Source: Metopolophium dirhodum
Taxonomy: Eukaryota > Arthropoda > Insecta > Hemiptera > Aphididae
Assembly (NCBI RefSeq): GCF_019925205.1
Contig: NC_083566.1
Location: forward strand, 13,330,001-13,394,000
Direction of reading: 5' to 3'
Length of the DNA stretch: 64,000 bases
Shown here: in pieces, positions 52,200 through 62,402 of the stretch
How the letters are laid out: each line of letters starts with the position of its first letter
Numbering within the stretch: position 1 is the stretch's first letter
Program-made: the position numbers and the translations under genes
Notes under the pieces: generated by a model
What the model was told of the DNA's origin: nothing
The model's input: the letters and a program-made list of their open reading frames with translations, nothing else
The model's database searches: none

Positions 52200-54970
52200 A
52201 TGAAATTTATTTCGATATTGGTACTTATAGCATTTCATTGTGCTCCTGAAATAAAATCTTCAAACATACTGATTTTTGTACCTTCGCCTTGGAAGAGTCA
52301 TATTGTGTCGTTTGAACCATTGTTTTTAGAATTAGCACATCGAGGTCATAATGTAACGGTGGTATCAACATTTGTTGTAAAAAATCCACCGCTAAATTAT
52401 ACACAAATTGTTCCCAAATATGAATTGGATTTAGAAGCAGGTAATTAAAAAAAATTGAAATTACTAAAAAAATATATACCTTTATAAAATATGATATTAA
52501 TAAATATAATAACAAATTATAATTTACTTACGATCAAATATTAAAGAAGATACATTTCTTTTAAATAAATAATCCAGTTACATTAACATAAATATTTGTT
52601 TTATATAAATTTTATAAGTGTATATTTTATATTACCTATATTTTAAATAGTAGCATATAATGACTGACACCCGCAAATACTGAGTATACCCTTATCACTA
52701 CCTATTATCAGTTTATTACCAATACAGTTATTTTATTAATACGATTCATGTATTTTAATTTTATTTTAGTAACAGATGCTGTGTTGCAAGAAAGTAACAA
52801 ATTTCAATTTTTTTTTGAGGAATTGTATATGCGAAATGTAATTGGTATCGACATCACTGAAACTTATGTATCATCTCCAGAGGTACAAAGGTTTATTAAG
52901 GAAGATCAAACCAAGTTTGATTTAGTGATCGTAGAATCTTTTTTCCAAGATTGTACAGTTGCTATGGGTCATAAATATGGTGCCCCAGTAGTTAGTATTA
53001 TTCCAGTAGCACCTTGGGTTACCATTTCTCGCCATGCTGCCAATCCTTCAGATTTTTCTTATATTAAAGATTTTAAGTTAAACGCTGGGAAATCAATTGA
53101 TTTCCAAAGTCGATTACTTAATACTCTATTTGGTTTATACGGTCTGTTTATTGAGCCAATTACGTATATTCCACAATTAGAAAAGTTGATGGATACATAT
53201 TTTCAATACCCTGGATATGAAACTAGACCATCGATGACAGAGATGCTCGAAAATATATCACTTAGCTTAATTGATTCCGATGTAGCAATTCTTAGCCCAC
53301 GACCTTACGTTCCAAATTTTATCGAAATTCCTGGTATTCACATACAACATAATATAAAGACAATGAGTAAGGTACTGTGTCTTTATGTTTGATTAATTGA
53401 CTAAAGGCTATTGTAACATAACAATATTTATTTCGTACTGCAGACCTTACAGAATTTCATGGATTCAGCTAACGCAGGTGTTGTGTACTTAAATTTTGGT
53501 ACTATATTAAATGTGACTAGACTACCAAAACCATCACTAGAAGTTTTGATAAATGTTTTGGGACGACTAGAACAAAAAGTCTTGTTCAAATGGACTAATA
53601 ACGATACCCAAGGATTCCCAGATAATTTTTACGTCGACTCTTGGTTTCCACAGTTAGAAATTCTGAGTAATAATTTATGTGACATTTTAAATCATAAAGA
53701 AATTTTTAATTATTGACATATTATTAATTTTAGGGCATCCAAATTGTAAGCTTTTTATTACGCACGGAGGAGTCCATGGAATAATGGAAACAATAGATGC
53801 TGGAATTCCGTTCATCGGGTTTCCCGTTTTTGGGGATCAGTTCCAAAATATAAGAATTAGCCAAGAAAATGGCTTTGGGATTATGAGTAATATTCATACA
53901 TTGAACGAAGAGACTTTCGAAAGAGACGTTAATATAATATTAACTGAAAAAAGGCAAGTATATTATGAATTGTACTATACATCACTGTAAACAATTATTG
54001 TAAGATACTAGATTAAAATATAGTAATATTTTTGTGCAGCGTGGAACACAATTTTAATATTAAATTATGGAAAAGTTAGTTAAAACAATTAACTTCAGAT
54101 AGTTATGTTTAGAAATCGAAAGACTCTTAGGTAATAACTTAGCAGTTAATACCATACCTAGTAAGATAATAAAGATAAAAATACTAACATAACCTGGTTA
54201 AACAGATTATCATTATTCTATAATAGTATCCGAGTCACAAGACAAAATAATTTATGCTGATTTTTATTATTTTTAATATTTTCAATAAAAATTATTAATT
54301 TTATTGAACGTCTGTCATCATTTATAATATACATATTGTCTATTTCTTCTTATCAACTTGATCGATAATTTATCTACAATATTTTTTAATACTATTAACC
54401 GTAATACAACTAAAGAACTGAAGAACGTTGTATTACATTTTCAATTTTTTTGATCAAGAACGTTTATGGAAAATACACCTAAACTAAAAAACATTCAAAC
54501 ATTGAAAATATAAAGTAGTTTAAAATTAGTCAAACTCGTTTTAAAATTGAAATATTTAAATAAAATACTAATTCATACTTTCATGTTCCTTTTTAAATTA
54601 TAATATGAAAAAAATCGACTTGGTCAATAACTAGAGTTTAGTTAAAAATTCCCATTTTTCTCATACAATGTTATTTTTAATCATCCTTAGGTTTACAGAA
54701 AATGCTAAAAGAATGTCTACAATATTTCATGATAGGCCGATGTCAGCACTTGATACGGCCGTATATTGGGTGGAGTACGTTATTAGGCATAAAGGAGCTC
54801 ATCATTTACGAACTGCAGCAGTGAAATTAACATGGTATCAATATTTGTTATTAGACGTTATTCTTTTTATTATTACGATTGTATTATTATTACTCTATAT
54901 TTGCTATTTTATTACTAAATGTTTTATGAGATCAATACTTAAATTGTTCATTAAACAGAAAACAGATTAG
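52200..54970 (+). CDS. UDP-glycosyltransferase UGT-B (5 exons, 521 aa)
   Basis: Tandem paralogue of UGT-A with the same role. Exons: 52200-52440, 52770-53371, 53444-53666, 53734-53953 and 54691-54970, joining to 1566 nt with no stop. Exons 1, 3 and 4 have exactly the same lengths as in UGT-A (241, 223, 220 nt) and all intron phases agree. A signal peptide is followed by SSNILIFVPSPWKSH with candidate catalytic His34. The UGT signature is at F363-Q391. The C-terminal anchor precedes a tail ending KQKTD, a KxKxx form of ER-retrieval signal. Introns 1-3 are GT-AG. Intron 4 (53954-54690) begins GCAAGT, so it is a GC-AG intron. The alternative of reading through reaches a stop at 53990 and loses the membrane anchor. 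Exon 4 matches UGT-A at 57 of 74 residues. An AATAAA signal lies 80 nt after the stop. Confidence 0.94.
53954..53959 (+). other. GC-type splice donor of UGT-B intron 4
   Basis: The junction reads AAAAAAG|GCAAGT. A cut here gives exon 4 exactly the 220 nt of the UGT-A exon and the phase needed to join GTTTACAGAAAATG at 54691. No GT donor nearby gives the same phase. GC-AG introns normally keep a strong AAG|GCAAGT consensus, as here. Confidence 0.85.
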
Positions 54971-55050
54971 TTATTAGCGAAATCATAAAATACACGGTGA
55001 AAATAGATTTTCTCAATTTATAATGTAATTTACTTTGGTTATCTATAAAC

Positions 55051-55056
55051 AATAAA
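55051..55056 (+). other. Probable polyadenylation signal of UGT-B
   Basis: AATAAA in AAACAATAAAAGTTTTTTG, 80 nt after the stop codon and followed by a T-rich tract. Confidence 0.6.
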
Positions 55057-55430
55057 AGTTTTTTGTTTAATTTTAGCTTTTATATATAGGTACCATTATG
55101 GAACGACTGTTACATTATTTACAAACAATAGTTACTAAAGTTAAAACAACTATTTACTAAAGTTGTGAACTATATATTATTTATTGAACGCTTATTATAA
55201 CTGTATAAAAGTAATATGGAGATATTAAAAAAAGAATTAAAGGTATTGTTTTATATTTTTATAGTAAGTATTTATTATATTTTAACTGCCTACAAATATC
55301 TGATAATTTATTATATACAGTGTACATTTTCTGTTAAAAAAAAAAAAATAATATAGAATTTCTCTGTATCGTACCTATAGGCTATAATTATTACTAAATA
55401 AATTGTATTTTGTTATAAATTATAATATCT

Positions 55431-55801
55431 CCTAAGACCACTTTTGAAATCCAAACTTTCACTATCTTTCACAATAAACGTACCATATACAAGTCAATAA
55501 TTCTACCAGTTTGGACATACGGTATTCATTGCAAATCCATCCAATACCAACCGTTTCAGGTTCTTCAATCCATCTTCTTACGACTAGTAACGTTTTATTC
55601 TTGTTATTAACAAACAATAATCTTCACAAAAACCTATACATTCCTACCCTTAATAAATTAGCAAAATTATATAACTTTAAATTTCATACTAACATAAACT
55701 CTCACAGTAATCCATTAATCATACAACTATCCTCCATCTGACTTTCCGGTAATGTACGTAGAAAACTCAAATACAGTAGCCTAGAGGACCTCCTAAAATA
55801 A
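55431..55801 (+). pseudogene. Jockey-type LINE reverse transcriptase C-terminus (broken)
   Basis: The plus strand reads FHNKRTIYKSIILPVWTYGI in one frame. This is the conserved segment downstream of the reverse transcriptase core in Jockey-like elements (NK..IYK.I..P.WTYG). It continues through QPFQVLQSIFLRLVT to a stop. A frameshift leads to NLYIPTLNKLAKLYNFKFHT and HSNPLI, and a second shift to LSGNVRRKLKYSSLEDLLK and a terminal TAA at 55799-55801. The order and spacing match the ORF2 C-terminus of these elements. At least two frameshifts are present. It is inserted between UGT-B and the dead third UGT. No poly(A) tail or target-site duplication was found. Confidence 0.82.
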
Positions 55802-56381
55802 AAAATTAATAAAACAATAGGTAATACCTAAATTATATGAATATAAATTGTACCTACAAATTTAAATTACAAATTAAGACATTTTATATGATGTCATACA
55901 TACATGCAAAGACGCAAATTAATCTTATAAAGTTATAACTATCATTTGTCAAAAATAAAAATTAGAAAAAATATTGTTCTCAATAATAAACCTCAAAATT
56001 ATTCCTTTCATTTTGCTTATTTTTGATAAAATATAAGTTTCACTTTAGAAAAAGTAATAAATAAAAATTATTTAAAATGTATGACAAAATGTTAGTTTCA
56101 GATTTATTTCAATGCCATTTTAGTTTCGGGCTAGATGACTTGAGATATATAGACATAAATGATCAAATATTTATCATCAATTAACTATGAAATTGTTTTC
56201 AAATTCAATAATTTATCATTACTTTTAATCGTGTAATGATAATACTAATACTGAAATATTCAATGGATCGAGATGAGTAGGTACTCAAAATTCGGTTTCT
56301 GTACCCTATTCAGAATTTTTAATGAAACTAATTTAATGTGGACAAATGAACGATTCTTGATACGCTCTGTTTAATGTTGCA
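55802..56381. other. Spacer before the UGT pseudogene
   Basis: AT-rich DNA. I searched by eye for UGT exons 1 and 2 upstream of the pseudogene and saw no recognisable trace. Confidence 0.5.
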
Positions 56382-56860
56382 GTAGCTGCAAGATTTTATG
56401 GAAAGAGCTGACACGGAAGTTGTGTGCTTCAATTTCGGGACTGTGTAATGGTGCACGTGACTAACTTACCAAAAAACTTTTGTAAATGTATCAAGACGAT
56501 TGAAACAGTTGTTCGCATTCAAATGGATTAACAACGACACACAACTAATTTTAAACAATTATTGTGGAGTATTTTTTTCACTTCCCCGTGGTTTTCACAT
56601 GTTAGGGCACGACATTCTGAGTAGATAGTTGCACAACATATTATGAAATACGTCTTGTTAAGTCGTTAATAGTTTTCAGATAGTAATTTCATTTAGGCTT
56701 TTGGAACATTCCAACTGTGAGATCTGTTTTATAACTCAGTTGGGGGCCATGGTCTATGGTTTAATGAAAACTAAAGATACTATCGGCTTTGATCGGTATA
56801 ATTGTGTATCCAAGAGTAATATTTTTATAAAAGCTGAAGATGTGTTTAAAGCAATAACGT
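56382..56860 (+). pseudogene. UGT pseudogene, remnants of exons 3 and 4
   Basis: After a TTGCAG acceptor, the sequence gives LQDFMERADTEVVCFNFGTV then TAA. This aligns with LQDFMDAANTGVVYFNFGTI of UGT-A exon 3. A frameshift leads to HVTNLPK.., then NVSRRLKQLFAFKWINNDTQ, and later GHDILS at a GTAG donor-like site (about 56630), as in the intact genes. Exon 4 is traceable from about 56700 as HSNCEICFITQLGAMVYGLM, in which the ITHGG signature is already degraded. It continues with a deletion to SNIFIKAEDVFKAI, corresponding to SNIFTMTEETFEKDI. Exons 1, 2 and 5 are not found. It is a third, dead member of the tandem array, more diverged than A and B are from each other. Confidence 0.88.
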
Positions 56861-59334
56861 GAAACTTAATATAGGACTCGTATTGACTGTTGGGCATTTT
56901 TCTGTGAAAATATATTTTTTAAAGAGATTTTTTCATAAGAAAATTATACAACCTGTATTCAATGTGCATTTTATGTTTCAAAACATTGCAACGCTGTTCG
57001 ATTTAAGTTGTAATTATTACATCACACGATAAACAAACGTAATGGTAATCAGTTTTGATGAAACATTATTTAACACAATATATTATGCTATGCAAAAAAT
57101 AAATCGGATAAAATATTAACTATGGAATAAAATATGTAAAACACGTGAGACGAAAGAGAGGCACATTGGTTCACTCTACACGATACTTACAGGTAGGTAC
57201 CTATTTGTATCATTTAAAATAAATTATAATCTTTAATTATTATTAAACTATGTTTTTGAAATGGACATTGAACATTACTTTTAGCTGGGGATCTATCTAA
57301 AATTCAAATAAATATATACCTATGTTTTTTTAGTTAAACATGATTCGTCGCTGAATGCGTAAATAATATAATAATTATAATACCACGATAAACAAAATAA
57401 TTTATTGTTTTTTCTTGGGACGTATACTGTTTGGTTTAATTTGTATTAAATGTAGTCTGTAGATGGTTGTAATAAATAATAATACATATATTTTACTGGT
57501 ACAGACTACAGGTTATTCATATTTTTATTGAAAACAATTGGTAATGAATAGTAAGCAATATTGTTTATCAAACCACAATTATTTTATACTTTTTAAATTT
57601 GATTTGACTAATTTAATACAAATAAATAATACATCCACGTAAATACGAATGCAGGTATATTCGTATCACATAATATGATTAAACGAACTGAAATAAAACA
57701 AATATTTATTTTATTTCTACATTTTTGTTTTGTAACCAGTGATTTGGAAATACCTATGAAATCAGTATAATTTGTATTTTATAGCTTACGATTTAAAACA
57801 AGTATTATTTAATTTGAATGTTTTCTTAATATGTATTACAAACTTATAGTAAGAAATTAAAATAAATTATGAGTAATTTCATGATACCTAATGGATGATT
57901 ATAATAAATTATTTTATTACCTATATAATATAGAATTACAATATTATAATGTAGGATTAGATACTGATTAATTGTATTCTTATATGATCGAAGATAATTC
58001 AAATGCAATTTACGAGCTTATAGAAAATTCCTACACACGAAATCATTGTGACCATAAAAATGGGAAATGTGAATATAGTGGGTTGAGTGGTTATCTAAAT
58101 AGTTAATGTGAATTGTGAAGGATTATTTGATTATGCAAAAAAAAAAAAATAGGGAGGAACGTCTCGTAAAAATGTATGTAGAATGTAGGAACAAGTATCT
58201 ATAGATGTGAACGACGATAATATGATTTACAGTGATCAATTAAAGGCATAATACAAGCATACGTATCTCAGGTAAGGTACCTGCTGCAGTAATAATGAAA
58301 ACTTTGTGGATCCGGATATATATTAATATATTAAATGCAATATAATCTCTATTAAGATAATTTAGTTACGCAGTCACATGCACCTACATAAGATCATATC
58401 ACATCATAAGAGTATTTTCATGTTTAAACAGATTTAGATTTAGAATCAGATAACTTTGAAGTTCGAAGACTCGAGGCATAATTATTATCAATGGAATGTA
58501 ATTTTTGAACCAAAAAATAGTGATTAAACAACTGAAGTATCTATTATTTGGTAGATTACACGTTTAACCACCAACTGGTGTTTGTCATTGTGACATCACA
58601 TTGATTAACGATTACTTTTTGATTGTATTATTTTTACTTATTTAAACATAATAAATAATTCTTTATTATGTTTTTTTAAAACAAAATGTATCCATTGGCA
58701 TTACGCGTCCAAACGTGGTAGGTATCTTAATATTGAATACTTTTACGGATAACTGATAATGATAAGTAGGCACTAAAATTATAATTACGATTATCATTTA
58801 TACTTCAATTTTAGGATTTAATGTTTATAGTATGTTTGTATATTGTATATTGTATACGACTAACGATTTGGAAAGTTTATTAGGTACTTATCTTTATAAA
58901 TCATTCCTATAATTTATTTTATATCTTCAAACTTTAAAATATTGTACTGCAAGATATAATTTATGAGTAGATTATATTTTGTTTTAACTTGAATATCTAT
59001 ACCAATTTTATTACAGTTGATGTATCTTTAAATATTTATTCAGCTAAAATATATTGCTAAAGGTTGACATAAATAGGGTCAAAATATTATACTTAAGGTT
59101 TGCATGTTTATTTCTGTTCTTATGGTTTTAGGAAACACACAAATCATTCAATAGTTATTCGTTTCACAATAACGATAATTTAAATACAATATTTTTCTGC
59201 ATATTTTTCCATATTTCAATAACTTTATTGGACCCATTGAGATATTTCAAACATATTTTAATTTTAAAATTGTAATATGTATTGGAAGAAAGTAGATTAA
59301 TGTATTGGTTTACAAAAATGTGCCTGAAAAAAAA
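56861..59334. other. Non-coding AT-rich stretch after the UGT cluster
   Basis: No exon 5 of the third UGT and no other gene is recognised. Nothing else stands out apart from A-runs (58138-58150) and common GTAGGTACC words. Confidence 0.5.
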
Positions 59335-59980
59335 AAAAACAACATTTTGTGCGTCTGTTATCACCTTTTGGCATACCTACTTGTTAACAAGTATTTAAAA
59401 ATGAATATATAAATATTATCTAGTTGGTGCTTTGAAAGGTCCAAATAATTAAATAATCAGGGAAAACTAACAAAAAACAATGGAAACCCGGAAATATTAC
59501 AACATAACAGCTGCAGTTTTCGACAAAATTGATTTATTTTTTGTAGGTAATTCAAAAATAAATAGCGGTGCAGACTTGAAATATTCTCCAAATAGGTACC
59601 TATTTATATTAGAATTTTCTAAACATGGTATTACTTTAAAAATATTTTGGCACTCTTTAAATCATTTATAGACATTTATAATGTTCAATTTTTTTTAAAT
59701 TTCTGTTAATACAAATTTTGTTTCTAGGGAAATAAACTTTACAATTTATTACAAAGATTCCCATATCTTTTTCTCATAGCATTTTAAGTGGAAAATACAC
59801 TCCTTTCATTAGATATTCATCTTGTTGAGCTATTTATAGACATTTGAAACTTTGGTTATTTTTCTATAATTATTTGTAATACATTGTTCCTCATGAATTG
59901 AAAACAAAAAAAAAAATTTAAATCTCAACTTTTTTTTCTTGTCGAATTTTTCAACTTATTTTATTACTTCAAATTTTAAG
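59335..59980 (+). repeat. Decayed GATTCTGAGCG-family copy (body)
   Basis: TTGTGCGTCTGTTATCACC is followed by CTAGTTGGTGCTTTGAAAGG, ACCCGGAAATATTAC, GTTTTCGACAAAATTGATTT and ATTTATAGACATTTATAATG. These match, in order, TGTGTCTGTCATCACC, TAGTTGGTACTTTGGGGGG, AACGGGAATTTTTACG, TTTTCGAGAAAATCGATTTT and GTTTACGGACATTGTCAG of the intact copies. Head and tail are lost. Confidence 0.65.
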
Positions 59981-60018
59981 TTGTGTAATAAATAATAATG
60001 AATAATACAAAATAAAAT

Positions 60019-60312
60019 CTTAAGAGGATGTCAGTGCACTATTTGTTTTCTCTCTCCGACCCACGTACAACATAGACAAAACGCTTTTGAATGACATATC
60101 GGTTTTTATATTTTATTGTTATTTGACTTTGTAATAAACAAAAATCATTTCATTCCCTCAAAAATATTATTCTCTATCTTTTTTGTAATGAGTGATTTTA
60201 CTCTAAGATTACTTAATAACATAGAAAAAAACGATTCTGCGCAAATGCATTTTGTCTATTTTGCGCGTGGGCTAGAGAGAGAAAACAAATAGTGCGCTGA
60301 CATCCTATTAAG
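60019..60312. mobile_element. Palindromic MITE with about 70-bp TIRs at TTAA
   Basis: The left arm (60019-60092) begins CTTAAGAGGATGTCAGTGCA and continues through TATTTGTTTTCTCTCTC to ACATAGACAAAACG. The right arm (about 60240-60312) is its inverted copy with a few mismatches, ending TGCGCTGACATCCTATTAAG. A TTAA sits at each extreme edge (60020-60023 and 60308-60311), compatible with a piggyBac-type TTAA target duplication. TIRs that simply include TTAA cannot be excluded. 294 bp, non-coding. The word ACGATTCTGCGC at about 60229 resembles the GATTCTGAGCG motif. Confidence 0.82.
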
Positions 60313-61029
60313 TATTTATGCCTATTTTTTTGGCGTATTTAAATATTATGATAAAATCATCATATAGATAAATGTTTTAAACAGGTTTTGGTTTACAATA
60401 TCTTTTAAGTAATTATAGGGTAACCTATATTTGTAAACATTTGGGCAGTTTGATTTTATTTTAATTGTACCTATACTATTATAATATTTCACGATAATCT
60501 ATATTATACAATTATTGAATTATGTTACAAATAGTTTACGTCAATTTGTTGTTCTGTGAATTGACGTTACGGTTAATTTAATTAATTCGTAAAGTACCTT
60601 TTATTCACTGCAATTCATTACTGTTTTACAATTTCAGTAATAATTTATTTATTAAGTGGCACTATCTACATTACTAATTGTATTGCTTTTTGACATAATA
60701 GGTATGTGAGATACAAATGAAAAATTATTTTAGTCAACTACACGTAAACAAGTTCCTATAATCCCAGACAGAAATTTTTTGTTTAATAATATTATTATAA
60801 CATTATAATAACGAATAATATTAGTTTAACGTTATTATAACACTATTATAATATTATCATTACAAAATGCTGTCTGGGATATTGTATAAAAAACTAGCTG
60901 AATTTTACCCGTCGTTGCTGGGCTTAATAGTATATAAATATATGTATTTTTGTTATTTGACAAGATTCATTAATATTATTTAAATACAATTTAATTATTA
61001 TCATTACTAATAGCATTATCAGCTTTTTT

Positions 61030-61836
61030 AGATTCTGAGCGAAGCGATGAATATATTGATTTTACAATGATGTGTGTTTTTATTTTTATTTTTGTGTCTG
61101 TCATCACCTTTTAGGACAGTAAAAGTGCTTGGATTTTCTTCAACACTAACTTTTCTGATAGGAAAGTGAATATAGTTGGTACTTTGGGGGGGGGGGGGGG
61201 GGGAAATAAAGGAACAACGGGAATTTTTACGCAAAATCTGTTTTCGAGAAAATCGATTTTGGTTTTTGATGTAACTCTAAAACAAATGACCGTAGGGACA
61301 TGACATTTCGACTGAATGTTTATATTAGCATTTTCTAGACGGACATTGTCAGTTTTCAATTTTTTTAGTTTTTTTTTCTATAAATATCAATAAAATTTTA
61401 TCTGTTGAGTAAAAAAGCTTGAAAATTTAATAGAAGGCTCCTAGGTTATTGTTTCAAAGGCAGATGAAAAAAATTAAAAATCCTTAGTCACAGTTTTTAT
61501 TTATAAGCATTTAAAGTTCAAATTTTGACAACATTTATCAAATTTATAATTTATTAATTATTTTGTAGTTAAAAATGTATAAAATGTTTAACTTTTATGG
61601 CTAAGGATTGAAAATTTAAAACAAGGCTCCATGTAAATAGGTTATATATAAATTACTTTATTCACAATAATATCATCAAATATACTTGGTAATATCATAG
61701 GCTGACTGACCGTTTTCGCTCAGAATCGTTTTTATTATACAATGATATTATATCATTGAATTCAAATTTAACACCATCCATTACAGTGACCCACTTGTAA
61801 CCTACTGTACAGCAGAGCGACATTCACTTATCCACC
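61030..61836 (+). mobile_element. GATTCTGAGCG-family element with one internal unit lost
   Basis: It has an intact head (AGATTCTGAGCGAAGCGATG) and tail (GACATTCACTTATCCACC) but only 807 bp. One of the two tandem body units is missing. Sequence passes from the first unit's AAGCATTTAAAGTTCAAATT to the second unit's GACAACATTTATCAAATTT, as expected for recombination between the repeated units. A further deletion lies at about 61336. An 18-G run (61186-61203) replaces the usual six G. Confidence 0.87.
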
Positions 61837-61895
61837 TTTTTTTGTGTGGTATCGAGGGTGGGAGAAGGAACCAAGTTGCCAATACTTCTCCTAAA
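61836..61895 (-). mobile_element. Very short 3' fragment of the 38-kb LINE
   Basis: After a T-run, the sequence TGTGGTATCGAGGGTGGGAG then AAGGAACCAAGTTGCCAATA then CTTCTCC matches the 3' end of the element at 38079-38126. It is a minus-strand 5'-truncated copy of the same LINE, directly adjoining the repeat tail that ends at 61836. A target-site duplication is not evident. Confidence 0.7.
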
Positions 61896-61953
61896 ATCAT
61901 TATTATCTAAAAAACTTCTTCGTAGACAATATTCTTCACAGATCTATTATTAG

Positions 61954-62402
61954 GGGCCAGAATTACCAAGCTACTGGGTGAGCGTACACGTGAGCAAGCT
62001 ACGTAGAATTGGCCATGTAAAAAACAGTTTTCTCTCATTCTATTCTTGCAAATTTGAGAGTCTTGCCTCTATAGTCATTGCAAATCAGACTTTAATGGAA
62101 AACTTACTGTAATCGTTTAAATCGGACCAGGAGATCGTTTCAAATTAAAGGAATTACAAATACAATTTCTCCTTGCGCACATCCAGTTAAAATTGTGGCT
62201 TCCACCATATTCCTATATGTATAAGGTTTTGACTTTCAGCCTGGTCCCGTTGCACAGTCTATGTGGTTTCAAATTTTGCAGGAATTCCCACACGCAGAAT
62301 AATCCTATGATATGGTATACCCGGTGGTTTCAACGAATTTAAAAATTCGACAGGAGGATTAGTAGCGTTGTCTATGTTGAATACTGTACGGCAGAAATAT
62401 TT
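61954..62402 (-). pseudogene. Helitron PIF1-like helicase C-terminus (broken)
   Basis: On the minus strand the order of segments is that of the C-terminal helicase part of Helitron RepHel proteins. TVFNIDNATNPPVEFLNSLK then PPGIPYHRIILRVGIPAKFE is followed after a stop by pieces equivalent to RLCNGTRL..VKTLYI, then to ILTGCA.GE..FI, to an AMTI block, and finally MRENCFLHGQFYVACSRVRS then PSSLVILA. The last segment is the very conserved HGQ.YVA.SRV motif of PIF1 helicases. Several frameshifts and stops separate the pieces, so it is dead. The Rep (HUH) domain and Helitron ends are not visible. The fragment ends about 61954. Confidence 0.9.

Noticed and set aside
20079..61836. GATTCTGAGCG family as a non-autonomous Helitron
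   Set aside because: No TC start, and no stable hairpin before a CTRR end could be found in either orientation, although a Helitron remnant lies nearby.
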